From positions 3,858,001 to 3,922,000 of the forward strand of contig CP034537.1 of the NCBI GenBank assembly GCA_004000515.1: 64,000 nucleotides of DNA, written 5' to 3'. The notes under the pieces are model-generated. The model worked only from the letters and a program-made list of their open reading frames with translations, did no database searches and was not told where the DNA came from. Within the stretch, counting starts at the first letter, position 1, and every line of letters begins with the position of its first letter. Below are positions 17,372 through 26,782 of this stretch, one piece after another. The DNA is from Pseudomonas poae. Lineage in GTDB: Bacteria; Pseudomonadota; Gammaproteobacteria; Pseudomonadales; Pseudomonadaceae. The position numbers were made by a program, and so were the translations under genes.

Positions 17372-18337
17372 GGTGCAGGCGCTCCTTGCGCAAGAGGGCA
17401 GTACCTGTTCGCCAAAACGCAGCACTTCGCTGACGGCCGGGCCGCCTTCCACGATCAGGTGGTTCAAGCCCGCGCCGTGCAGTTCCTGCAGGCGCGTGGC
17501 GATCTGTTGTGGCGTACCCACCAGGATCAACGGTTGCCCGGGGGTAATTTGCAACAGGTTCGGATGCACTTCCCATTGGCGCAGCGGGTGGCGCGCACGG
17601 GGGACGGTCGCGAGGGACTCCGTGGGCAAGTCGGGTACAGGTAATAAGCTGGCGGCGGTTTCCCAGGCCAGGTCTTCGCTGTCGCCGAGGATCAGGCCGA
17701 AGGTGCAGGCAAACTTCAGTGACGGTTGAATCGCTCGCCAGCGTTGTACTTCCTTGGCCAACCATTGTGGAGGGCCAGGGGCGAGCAGGCAGGTCTGGGC
17801 ATGGGTGGCGACTAGCGCGTGGCTCTGACTGTCGTCCAGTACCAGCGTAGGTGCAGGCAATTCACGTCGGGCGACGCCGGCGTTTTCCAGTTGGAAATAC
17901 AGGCCTTGGTACTCCAGCCCACCTTCATTGGGCGCCAGCAGCTGTTGCAGGATTGCCAGGTACTCGCCGATGCGTTCGCTGCGCTGATCACGGTTGAGCC
18001 ATTCGCCAAACGCGCTGCGCTCGCTGTTGGGCAGGTGCAGTTGCACCCGGTGGCCGCTGATGGATTGCAGGCTTTGCAAGGTGGTGGCCAACGCCGCCGG
18101 CAGCATCACTTCCGGCGGCACGCTCACCGACAATCGCACCCGCCGCGTATGCGCGCACAGCGCTGCGGCCACACCCAGGCTGTCGGCACACAGGGCGCCG
18201 CCGGGAATCCACAGGCCTTCGAGGCCGGCGTATTCCACGGCTTGGGCCAGCTGGATCCATTGCCCTGGCCGCGCCGCCCAATCGGGGGTGCACAGCGGCA
18301 GTAACCAGCTGAATTCAAGGGGCGTGCTGTCAGTCAT
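17361..18337 (-). CDS. LLM-class flavin-dependent oxidoreductase (frame broken near 17390)
   Basis: About 325 residues after restoring one C near 17390, when the C-terminus reads VLPLLRKERLHHEH and stops at 17361; as given it would fuse with the following SsuD-like gene. N-terminal blocks WIQLAQAVEYAGLEGLWIPG and RVRLSVSVPPEVMLPAALAT show the bacterial luciferase (TIM-barrel) fold. Mid-protein it has diverged more than its neighbours. Overlaps the upstream LLM gene by four bases. Substrate unknown; likely cleavage of a C-S bond given the neighbours. Confidence 0.65.
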
Positions 18338-19309
18338 GGTCTTTTCCAACCCAGGGCCGGGGCAATGTCCAAGGCGAGGATCTCCAGGCGCTTGAGGATC
18401 TGCGCCTGGGTCGAGCTTTCGGCCTGGACCACGGCGATCACGTAGTCAGCATAAGGCAGCAGGGAGGGATCCTGTTGCAAGCTTTCGATCACTTCATCGG
18501 GATGGCCGTGGTGCACGTTCATCAGGCGCAGGTGTTCCTGCAAGTCCACCGCCTGGTCGATCAGGCCTTCGCGTTGCAGGCGTGGGATATGCCGTTCGAT
18601 GTCCACCGCCAGTTCAGCCTGCGCGCTGGCGCGGTCGGCGGCCGGGAAGATCGCGCGGACTACACCGATGCGTGGCTTGCGGTGCGGGTGCTGCCAGGCG
18701 TTCAGGTACGCATCGGCCAAGGGGTTTTGCACGGTCAGCGGATCGTGGGTGGCCGTGCCCAGCAGCAGCCCGTTGCCTTGTCGGGCGGTGTAAGCCGCGC
18801 CCTCGGTGCTGCCGTGTGAATGCCACAAGCGTTCGCCCAGGCTGTGGGCAGGCGGTTGCAAGGTCAGTTCGCCGGTCAGCGGCTGGCCTTGCAACAGGCT
18901 TTGCAAACGCTGCTGGTGTTCGGCGAAGTCGGCCTGGCGTCGGCTTGGGTCACGATCAAACGCGCTGAAATTGTCCAGGTTGGCGCCACCGCTGCCCAGG
19001 CCCAATTGCACCCGTCCACCGCTCAGGGCGTCCAGTACGCTGGCGTCTTCGGCCAGGCGGATCGGGTCTTCAAACGGCAGCACGATCACCCCGGTGCCCA
19101 GCTCGATACGCTGCGTGCGTTCGGCCACCGCCGCCAGCAACACCAGCGGCGAGGGCAGGCGACCAAAGCCGTTGCTCAGGTGGTGCTGGGCAATCCAACC
19201 GCCGTCGAAGCCCAGCGCTTCGGCGACTTCGAATTGTTCGATCAGGTCGCGGTATACCTGCTGCGGGTCGTCGCCAAAGGCGTGGCTGAAAGCCCAGTTT
19301 GAAGGTCAT
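18334..19309 (-). CDS. LLM-class flavin-dependent oxidoreductase (frame broken near 19285)
   Basis: About 324 residues after removing one T near 19285 (MTFKLGFSHAFGDDPQQVYR). Luciferase-like blocks: FEVAEALGFDGGWIAQHHLS, RTQRIELGTGVIVLPFEDPI, LDALSGGRVQLGLGSG. It is a close tandem paralogue of the next gene (GWIAQHH/GWVAQHH, VLLAAVAERT/VLLAAIAQRT). Start overlaps the preceding stop (ATGA). No flavin reductase is encoded nearby, so FMNH2 must come from elsewhere in the genome. Confidence 0.7.
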
Positions 19310-20286
19310 GACGCAGCTCCCGTAGGTTGCCAGCCGAGGGCCGGGGCGATGTGTTCGCGGATGATTTCCAGGGCGCGGATGGCCTCGCGCAGTGGGGTGC
19401 TGGTGGTCTGCACTTGCAGGATCAACTGATCATGGGCCGTCAGTGCCGGGCCTTGTTGCAACTGTTCGATGATCTGCTCCACCGGGCCATGCAGTACGCC
19501 GAGGCGCTTGAGGGTGGTGTCGAAGTCATCGTCCAGCGCACCTTTGAGCACGCCGATGCGTTGCTGGCGCTGCACATAGGCCTGGATATCGCGGCGGGTG
19601 GCGTCGTCCGGCGCCGGCAGCAGCGCTTGTACGCGCGCGATGCGGGCCGGCGTGCCGTTATCGCCGGTCCAGGCGTTGCGGTAGCGCTCCGCCAGCTCTA
19701 CACCCGCTTCGGGGGGCAGATGAGGGTTGGGCGCCATGATCAGGCCGTGGCCACGTTCGGCCACTAACTCCACTCGCGAAGTGGCTTCCCACAGCCGATG
19801 GCTCAAGCCGTTGGCCCGTGGCAGCAGGCGCGCATCGCTGGCGGTCAATGGCGCGTTGCCCAAGGCATTGAGCAACTGTTGCAGGTGCTGTTCGTAGTCT
19901 CGATGGCGTTGTGCAGGTTCACGGCCAAACGCCAGGAAAGTCTCGGGATCGAACCCCGCGCCGAGCCCCAGTTCCAGCCGGCCATTGCTCAGCAAGTCGA
20001 GCACGGCAGCATCTTCGGCCAGGCGCAGCGGCGTTTCCTGGGGCAGCACGATAATCCCGGTGCCCAGGCTGATACGCCGCGTGCGCTGGGCAATGGCGGC
20101 CAGCAACACCAGCGGCGCAGGCAGCCGGCCCTGCTCACTGGCGAAGTGGTGTTGTGCCACCCAGCCGCTGTCGAAGCCCAGCTCTTCGGCGACCTTGAAC
20201 AGCTCCAGGGTGTCGCGATACACCTTGGGATCAAAGCGCGGGCTGTAGACCCGGCTCAGGAATCCCAAGGAAAAACCCGCACTCAT
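19306..20286 (-). CDS. LLM-class flavin-dependent oxidoreductase
   Basis: Intact 326-residue luciferase-family protein: LFKVAEELGFDSGWVAQHHF near residues 28-47, RISLGTGIIVLPQETPLRLA, LLSNGRLELGLGAGFDPETF. Paralogue of the gene directly downstream. Its start at 20286 overlaps the SurE-like stop by four bases, so the operon is translationally coupled throughout. Function presumably oxidation of an organosulfur or related compound taken up by the TonB receptor; not demonstrable from sequence. Confidence 0.75.
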   Translation of the reverse strand: MSAGFSLGFLSRVYSPRFDPKVYRDTLELFKVAEELGFDSGWVAQHHFASEQGRLPAPLVLLAAIAQRTRRISLGTGIIVLPQETPLRLAEDAAVLDLLSNGRLELGLGAGFDPETFLAFGREPAQRHRDYEQHLQQLLNALGNAPLTASDARLLPRANGLSHRLWEATSRVELVAERGHGLIMAPNPHLPPEAGVELAERYRNAWTGDNGTPARIARVQALLPAPDDATRRDIQAYVQRQQRIGVLKGALDDDFDTTLKRLGVLHGPVEQIIEQLQQGPALTAHDQLILQVQTTSTPLREAIRALEIIREHIAPALGWQPTGAAS

Positions 20287-21195
20287 GGCTTTACCTCCTG
20301 GGCCAGTTGTTTTTGCAACGCGGGGCCGGCGCTGATCGACTCCGGCAGGCCGCTGAACGGGCTGATGGTCAGGTAACCCTTGTTCAGCCACACCGCCTCA
20401 TCGTTCTGTTGCGCGGCGGTGGCGGCGGGGCTGTATTGGAAGCCGATGCCGGGTTTGCCGGGCAGGTTGAACTGCTTGAGGTCGTCGGTGTACAGCGCCT
20501 CAAAGCCGACGTAGCTGCCAACCCGAGTCAGCTTTACGCCCTTGATCTGCGCGTCCTTGGGCAGGTTGATGTTCAAGCCCAAGCCCGGCGGCAGAAGTGC
20601 GCCATCGGGTTGACGATGCTGGTCAAGGGCGTGCACCAGTTTTGCCACCAGGACGGCGGCGCGCTGCGGATCTTTTTCCTTCAAGTCGGTGCTTACCGCC
20701 AGCGCCGGAACCCCGGACTGCAACGCCACGCTTGCGGCGTTGAAGGTGCCCGAGGCCATGTTGATCGCCCCAGGTTATTGCCGGGGTTGGGGCCGACGAT
20801 CACCAGGTCGGGATGGGGCAGTACTTTGTTCAGGCCCATCAGCAGCGCCATCACTGGCGTGCCGCTGATCTCGATCTGCACTTCCTTGCCGGCGCATTCG
20901 GCGCTCTGGCACACGCCTTTGTCGGTGGTGCTGATGTAGTAGCTGTCGGGGTAGGCCGGGTCGGTGTCATGGCCTACCGTGACTTCCCGCCCGAAAAAAA
21001 ACGAGCCGCCGCGTGCACTCTGGTCGCTTTGCGGCGCGGCAATTTCACGTTGTGCCCCTCGGCTTTGAGCTCGGTGTAGAGGGCGCGGATATTGGGGTGC
21101 TGATAACCGTCGTCGTTGCTCAGCAAGATATTCAAGGCAAAGGCTTTGGGGGCGATCACGCCTCCCAGCGCCAGCATCCATGCGCTGCGTTTCAT
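20283..21195 (-). CDS. surE: SurE-like 5'/3'-nucleotidase with signal peptide (frame broken near 21050 and 20775)
   Basis: About 304 residues after restoring one A (HNVKIAAPQSDQS) and one G (GPNPGNNLGAINMASGTFNA). Metal-binding SurE motif LLSNDDGYQHPNIRAL, SARGGS and the GPNPGNN loop are present. Unlike housekeeping SurE of about 250 residues, it begins with a Sec signal peptide (MKRSAWMLALGGVIAPKAFA), so it should act in the periplasm, hydrolysing phosphate monoesters. Coupled by ATGA overlaps to monooxygenase genes on both sides. An exported phosphatase in a monooxygenase operon suggests that the imported substrate carries a phosphate or nucleotide-like group, or that the enzyme has been recruited to another ester. 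Confidence 0.7.
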
Positions 21196-22529
21196 GCGGT
21201 GGCTCCTGTGGTAAAGCGGTTGACTGGGCGCGGTAAGCCGAGGCTTTCCCGCAAGGTGGTGCCTTCGTATTCCTTGCGAAACACGCCACGTGCCTGCAGC
21301 AGTGGGATCACTTGATCGACAAACACGTCGATGGCGCCCGGGAAGTACGGGAAGAACACGTTGAAACCGTCGCAGGCCCGAGCCTGGAACCACGCTTCAA
21401 AGTGGTCGGCCACATCTTCGGCGGTGCCGATCACCGGGTTGCCGCCGGCCAGGCGCTGGTACAGCTGGCGGATGCTCAGGTTTTCGCTGCGGGCCAGTTC
21501 CAGCACCTTGTCGCGTCGGCTGCCCCGTTGGCCTACGGGTGTCTCCGGCAGCGGGCCGTCCAGGTCGTAGCCGGACAAGTCGATGTCATCGCCCAGTGTG
21601 TCGGCCAGCAGGCGCAGGCCCAGCACCGGGTCGATCAGCGCCTGGAACGCTTCGAACAGCGCCTGGGCCTGTTCGCGGGTGTCGGCGATAAACGGCGTGA
21701 CGCCGGGCAGGATCTTGATGTGGTCCGGGTCGCGACCAAACGCGGCGGCGCGTTGCTTGATGTCCTGGTAGAACGCCTGGGCGCCTTCCAGGTTATGGGA
21801 ATGCGCGAAGATCAGCTCGGCTACGCGGGCGGCGAGGTTCTTGCCTGGCTCCGACGCGCCGGCCTGCACCAGCACCGGATGGCCCTGGGGCGGGCGCGCC
21901 ACGTTGAGCGGGCCGCGCACGGAAAAGTGTTCGCCGCGATGGTTGAGGGTGTGCAACTTGGCCGGGTCGAAGTATTCGCCGCTGGCCTTGTCGCGGGTGA
22001 AGGCGTCGTCGTCCCAGCTGTCCCACAGGTCCTTGACCACGTCGTGGAATTCTTCGGCGCGTTGGTAGCGGTCGCCGTGGTCCACGTGGTGTTCGCGGCC
22101 GAAATTCCAGGCTTCGTCTGAGACCACCGAGGTCACCAGGTTCCAGGCGGCACGGCCCTTGGACAGGTGGTCCAGGGACGCGAACTTGCGCGCGATATGG
22201 TAGGGCTCGTTGTAGGTAGTGGTGGCCGTGGCGATCAGGCCGATGTGGCTTGTGACGGCGGCCAGGGCCGACATCAACGTGAGGGGTTCGAAGTGCTCGG
22301 CGCGGGCAGTACGGCTCAGCGCATCGTGATGATGCCCCCACAGCGCGACCACATCGGCGATGAACAACGCATCGAACTTGCCGCGTTCGGCGGTCTGGGC
22401 AATGTGCTTGAAGTGGTCGAAATCCAGGCTGGCATCGGCCTGGGCCAGCGGGTGACGCCAGGCGGCAACGTGATGGCCGCTGTTGGCGAGGAAGGCGCCC
22501 AGTTTGAGTTGGTCGGTGCGGCGGGTCAT
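21192..22529 (-). CDS. NtaA/SnaA/DszA-family FMNH2-dependent monooxygenase
   Basis: A 445-residue member of the nitrilotriacetate/dibenzothiophene-sulfone monooxygenase group of the luciferase superfamily. Blocks include KLGAFLANSGHHVAAWRHP, AERGKFDALFIADV, EPLTLMSALAAVTSHIGLIA, GRAAWNLVTS and QAGASEPGKNLAARVAELIF. The expected length is about 440-460. Start at 22529 is preferred; an in-frame extension to 22556 exists. Members oxidise compounds such as nitrilotriacetate, EDTA or organosulfur substrates. It follows the TonB receptor gene by 57 bases on the same strand. Confidence 0.8.
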   Translation of the reverse strand: MTRRTDQLKLGAFLANSGHHVAAWRHPLAQADASLDFDHFKHIAQTAERGKFDALFIADVVALWGHHHDALSRTARAEHFEPLTLMSALAAVTSHIGLIATATTTYNEPYHIARKFASLDHLSKGRAAWNLVTSVVSDEAWNFGREHHVDHGDRYQRAEEFHDVVKDLWDSWDDDAFTRDKASGEYFDPAKLHTLNHRGEHFSVRGPLNVARPPQGHPVLVQAGASEPGKNLAARVAELIFAHSHNLEGAQAFYQDIKQRAAAFGRDPDHIKILPGVTPFIADTREQAQALFEAFQALIDPVLGLRLLADTLGDDIDLSGYDLDGPLPETPVGQRGSRRDKVLELARSENLSIRQLYQRLAGGNPVIGTAEDVADHFEAWFQARACDGFNVFFPYFPGAIDVFVDQVIPLLQARGVFRKEYEGTTLRESLGLPRPVNRFTTGATA

Positions 22530-22586
22530 GAACAGGCTCCCATGAACGTCACGCACGGAGCCGGCGAGCCGGCCCCGTGGTGTGGG

Positions 22587-25022
22587 TTAGAAGTTGTACG
22601 TCACGCCGGTGTACCAGTAGCCGCCGGTGGTGCCGTAAGGCGAGAAGTTGCCGTAGGGAAACGCGCCCGAGGTGCTGGCCAGGTTTGTGCGCTCCGGGTA
22701 CTTGTTGAACAGGTTGTTGGCGCCGGCATTCAGGGTGACGGCCTTGGTGAGGTGGTAGTCGATGTTCAGGTCGGTGATCCAGGCCGGCGAGAAGGTGCGG
22801 TCGTAGATCTCGGCGGTGCCGTACTGGGTGTATTCGCCGTAGCGGGTCAGGTTCAGGCCGACTTCCAGTTTGTCGAAGGTCCAGGTGGTGCCCAGCAGCA
22901 GCTTGGATTGCGGCAGGCCGTACTTGAGGTTGCCTTGACGTTGACGGTCATAACCACCGTCGGCACCAAGGGCTTGCTTGGCGATGGCCGAGGCGTGGAT
23001 GTCATCGATCTGCGTGGTGTTCCAGTTGAAGCCGGCGGTGTAGCGCAGGTTGCCCCAGGCACCGATGTCCTGGCGATAGTCACCCACCAGGTCGACGCCA
23101 CGGGTGGTGGTGTCCAGGGCGTTGGTGAAGTAGGTGACGGCCTGGTTCGGGTTAAGCCCGGCAGCGGCGAGGATCGCGCTGATCTGCGGTGTGCCGCCGA
23201 GGTAGCCGGTCTGGGCGATGCGGTCCTTGATTTTGATCTGGTAGGCATCGAGGGTGATGCTGGTGGCATCGGTGGGTTGCAGGGTGAGGCCGAGGCTGAA
23301 GTTGGTGGACTTCTCAGGCTTCAAGTTGCTCGCGCCGAGGGCCTTGGCCACGTCGGAGTTGACCGCCACGTTGCGGTAGTCGAACAGCTGGCCGTTGACG
23401 CTGGTTTGCGAGGTGGAGCTATAGATCTGCTGGGCCAGCGACGGCGCGCGGAAGCCGGTGCTGACGGTGCCGCGCACGGCGAGGATCGGGGTCAACTGGT
23501 AGCGAGTGGAGAGCTTGCCGTTGGTGGTGGTGCCCGAACCGTCGTCGTAGTGCTCGTAGCGGCCGGCCAAATCGACGTGCCACTTGTCGGTGAAGTCCTG
23601 GCCGATCTCGCCATAGCCGGCGAGGCTGGTGCGGCTTTTTTCGGCGGCGTCGGCAGGCGTGGTACCGGCGCCGGAGATGGTCCCCGGCGGAATCAGTGCA
23701 CCGTTGGCGCCGGTGGTGAACGGGCCGCTGGCGTAGGAGGCGAGGTCACCCTTGCCGATCTTGTAGTCTTCGTAGCGGTGTTCCAGGCCCCACGAAATCT
23801 GCGTCGGCTTGTACAGGCCGAGGTCGAAGGCGCGGGTCAGGTCGAGGTTGTTGGTCCACTGGCTGAAGGTTTTTACGCCGGTGTCCACCGAGGTCGGCGA
23901 CGTCGGGCCGTAGCTCAGGTTGTAGGTGTCGGTAAGGGTGGCGCGCGCGTGGTCCTGGCCATACGTGGTGGACAGGTCGTAGTCCCAGCCGGCGGCCTTG
24001 CCCTTGCCGCCGAAGGCCACTTGGAAGTCTTCTTCGATAAAACGCAGGTTGTCTTCGATACCTTGCGGGTACGGCGTCTGGATACCGTTGAAGCTCGGCG
24101 GCTGGTGGAAGGCCAGCGGTTTTTCCGAGTTGCGATGGGTGAAGGTGGAGAACGAATACAGCGTGAGGGCGTCATCCACCGGCAGCTCGGCGTTGTAGCC
24201 CAGGCTGAAGTTCTTCGCCTCCGGCAAGCCGGTGCCGTAGTAGGTGTGCTGCAGGCTGGTGTTGCCAGCGGCGTCGGTGTACGGCGCGTTGTCGGAACGG
24301 TCGGAGACGTTCTGCTTTTTCACGTCCAACGCCAGGTTGATAAACCCGTCATTGGGCAGCGCCAGGCCGACGTTGCCGGTTTGCCGCACGGTTTCCCCAT
24401 CGCCGTTTTCATAGTTCTGGCCGTAGCTGGTGGACAGGCTGCCACCGTGGTCGGTCTGCTTGAGTACCACGTTGACCACGCCGCCAATCGCGTCTGAGCC
24501 GTACTGGGCCGACGCGCCGTCACGCAGCACTTCGACGTGATCCACCAGCGCCGTGGGGATCATGTCCAGGTCCACCGGTTGCGAGCCGGAGTTCAGGTAG
24601 GTGCCGTTGTTGAGCAAGGCGCTGTTGTGGCGACGCTTGCCGTTGACCAGCACCAGCACCTGGTCGCCGTTGAGGCCGCGCAGGCTGATGGGGCGTACCA
24701 CCGAAGTGGAACCAAAGCCCGACGATGCCGGCTGGTTCAGCGACGGCAGCACCTTGCTCAGCGCACGGGTCAGGTCGCCCTGGCCGGTGGCGAGCAACTG
24801 CTTGGACGAGATTACATCCACCGGCGCCGGGCTCTCTGCCAGGGTGCGTGCCTGGCCCCGGTTGCCGATCACCACCACGGTGTCCAGCGGGTTATCGCTG
24901 GCCGGCGCGTCGGCGGCGAGGGTCAGGCTGCTGTAGCTGGCGGCTTCGCACAGGGCGATAAACAACAGCGTGTGGGCGAAGGCTTTACGGGGCCTGCGGC
25001 TGGCGGCGCGGGACGTATTCAT
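22587..25022 (-). CDS. TonB-dependent outer-membrane receptor
   Basis: 811 residues with a long signal peptide, a plug domain (LDTVVVIGNRGQARTLAESP as TonB-box region, VDVISSKQLLATGQGDLTRA, VLRDGASAQYGSDAIGGVVN) and a 22-strand-type barrel ending in the aromatic terminus YWYTGVTYNF. The plug pattern GLNGDQVLVLVNGKRRH is of the type found in receptors for carbohydrates and sulfur compounds rather than siderophores. First gene of the monooxygenase operon, so it probably imports the organosulfur substrate. Start 25022 chosen; 25034 is possible. Confidence 0.8.
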   Translation of the reverse strand: MNTSRAASRRPRKAFAHTLLFIALCEAASYSSLTLAADAPASDNPLDTVVVIGNRGQARTLAESPAPVDVISSKQLLATGQGDLTRALSKVLPSLNQPASSGFGSTSVVRPISLRGLNGDQVLVLVNGKRRHNSALLNNGTYLNSGSQPVDLDMIPTALVDHVEVLRDGASAQYGSDAIGGVVNVVLKQTDHGGSLSTSYGQNYENGDGETVRQTGNVGLALPNDGFINLALDVKKQNVSDRSDNAPYTDAAGNTSLQHTYYGTGLPEAKNFSLGYNAELPVDDALTLYSFSTFTHRNSEKPLAFHQPPSFNGIQTPYPQGIEDNLRFIEEDFQVAFGGKGKAAGWDYDLSTTYGQDHARATLTDTYNLSYGPTSPTSVDTGVKTFSQWTNNLDLTRAFDLGLYKPTQISWGLEHRYEDYKIGKGDLASYASGPFTTGANGALIPPGTISGAGTTPADAAEKSRTSLAGYGEIGQDFTDKWHVDLAGRYEHYDDGSGTTTNGKLSTRYQLTPILAVRGTVSTGFRAPSLAQQIYSSTSQTSVNGQLFDYRNVAVNSDVAKALGASNLKPEKSTNFSLGLTLQPTDATSITLDAYQIKIKDRIAQTGYLGGTPQISAILAAAGLNPNQAVTYFTNALDTTTRGVDLVGDYRQDIGAWGNLRYTAGFNWNTTQIDDIHASAIAKQALGADGGYDRQRQGNLKYGLPQSKLLLGTTWTFDKLEVGLNLTRYGEYTQYGTAEIYDRTFSPAWITDLNIDYHLTKAVTLNAGANNLFNKYPERTNLASTSGAFPYGNFSPYGTTGGYWYTGVTYNF

Positions 25023-25307
25023 GATGGGCAACACTCCAATGGGTAGGGTGGCTTGTTGAGTTCAAGCTCTGGTATGGGTGTGAGAGCAAGGGCTGTGCCA
25101 TCTGAAAAAAGTGTTTAAAAACAGTAAGTTGATTGTGGTTGTATGCCGGTGCTGGTGTTTTTCTAACAGGGCGCAGAGCAGGGTGTTGGTTTTTGTGCAG
25201 GGCTTTTCCCGGGGGGCGGGTTTCGAGCCGTGAGGCCGGGCGAGCTACGCTTGGCACACCCCTTGCTCACCCCACGCCATACCTAAACCCAAGGAAGCTT
25301 TTTCTGT

Positions 25308-26298
25308 ATGCCTAGACCCGGCCCGCGCAACGCCCTCACCGATATCCCAGGCCTCACGGTCGGCCACGCCACGGACCTGCACGTCGACACCGGCGTCACG
25401 GTGATCCGCCCCGATGGTTTCTGGACCGCCAGTATCGACATCCGTGGCGGCGGCCCCGGCGGGCGTGAAACCGCTGCGTTGGAACCCGAAAACATGGTCG
25501 GCCAACTCCACGCGCTGGTCTTCGCCGGCGGCTCGGTATTCGGCCTGGGGGCGGCGGATGCAGTGGCGGCCAAACTGTCCCAGGACCAGGTCGGCCTGCA
25601 CCTCAAGCCCGGTGCCCCGGCGATCCCCATCGTGCCCGCCGCCGTGTTGCACGACCTGGCCAACGGTGGCGACAAGGACTGGGGCCTGGAGCCGCCTTAC
25701 CGGCGCCTGGGTTTTGAAGCATTGGCCAATGCTGGCGAGGAGTTTGAACTGGGCTCGGTGGGCGCCGGCCGTGGTGCCATGGCTGGGGTGCTGAAAGGCG
25801 GGCTGGGCACGGCGTCCCTGGATTTGGGCGATGGCCTGATCGTTGCCGCGCTGGTGGTCGCCAACCCGATTGGCTCGGTGTACATGCCCGACGGCCAGAC
25901 CTTCTGGGCCTGGCCGTGGAAGTGGCGGGGAGTTCGGCGGCCAGCGCCCGCAAACAGAAATGGACTGCAGCGACCCGATGCCGGAGCTGTCACGGCTGGA
26001 CTCCATGGGCCGTTTGCAAGCCGGGGCGAATACCACGCTGGTGGTGGTTGCCAGCACCGCACGGCTCACCGTTGCAGAGTGCAAGCGCGTGGCGATCATG
26101 GCCCAGGACGGCATCGCCCGGGCAGTACGACCGGCGCACTTGCCGTTTGATGGGGACACAGTGTTCGCGTTGGCGTCGGCGGCAGTGGAGTTGACCGACG
26201 GGCCACGGCGGCAGGTGGAGATCGGGCGGATTGGCGCGGCAGCGGCCGATTGTGTGGCAAGGGGGATTGCGCGAGGGGTGTTCAGCGCACGGTCATAG
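25308..26298 (+). CDS. P1-family N-terminal-nucleophile peptidase (DmpA-like; frame broken near 25927)
   Basis: About 329 residues after removing one G near 25925. The DmpA/L-aminopeptidase D-Ala-esterase pattern is clear: ALTDIPGLTVGHATD at the start, ETAALEPENMVGQLHALVFA, GGSVFGLGAADAV, FELGSVGAGRGA and the autoproteolysis site in AGANTTLVVVAS, where the second residue of N-T becomes the nucleophile. These enzymes remove N-terminal residues from small peptides or amides. Transcribed divergently from the TonB receptor across a 285-bp intergenic region. It may release amino acids from peptide-linked substrates imported by the neighbouring systems. Confidence 0.8.
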
Positions 26299-26317
26299 TG
26301 TGTCAGACACAAAAAAA

Positions 26318-26407
26318 TGTGGGAGCGGGCTTGCTCGCGAATGCAGTGTGTCAGTCAACACATTCATTGGCTGATCCACCGCATTCGCGAGCAAGCCCGC
26401 TCCCACA
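26318..26407. repeat. REPIN, cgggc family
   Basis: TGTGGGAGCGGGCTTGCTCG at the left and its reverse complement at the right, about 90 bp apart end to end, 20 bases after the peptidase stop. The right half doubles as the boundary of repeat copy 2. Confidence 0.85.
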
Positions 26408-26766
26408 TTTGGATCTCCATTTGTCAGATAGACAGTGGTCTGCCCTGGCTTTTGATCTGGCTTTTGATCTTGATCTTAGGCGCCCCGTCAACCACGCTGG
26501 CCGAACGCAGGCTTGAATCCGTGGGTAACCCGGCAGGACGCAGCCGCGCTGGACAGGATGGCCCATCGCGGCGGCCCACGGATTCAAGCCGGAGTGAGGG
26601 CATGTCGAGCCTAGGCGAGACACCGAGTGGTGGGGCGAGAGCCTTTGCTTACTTTTGGGCTCTTCCAAAAGTGAGCCGCTGTAAGAGCGGAACCATAGGT
26701 TGCCGTTACCGCAGCAACGGATATGTACACCGACAGACCGCTATCGCAGGCAAGCCAGCTCCCACA
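26382..26766 (-). repeat. About 400-bp interspersed repeat, copy 2 (inverted relative to copy 1)
   Basis: The reverse complement carries the same landmarks as 15773-16185 (TCCGCTCTTACAGCGG, CTCACTCCGGCTTGAATCCG, GGGTTACCCACGGATTCAAG, AAGATCAAGATCAAAA) and is bounded by REPs of both families at the same ends. It fills the gene-free stretch 26299-26782. The two copies lie in inverted orientation about 10 kb apart. Confidence 0.8.
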
Positions 26767-26782
26767 GTTGAAACGCTATACA

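Noticed and set aside
16244..18337. A fused 533-residue double monooxygenase
   Set aside because: The apparent fusion arises from a missing C near 17390; with it restored the first gene stops at 17361 and the second has its own ATG at 17371.
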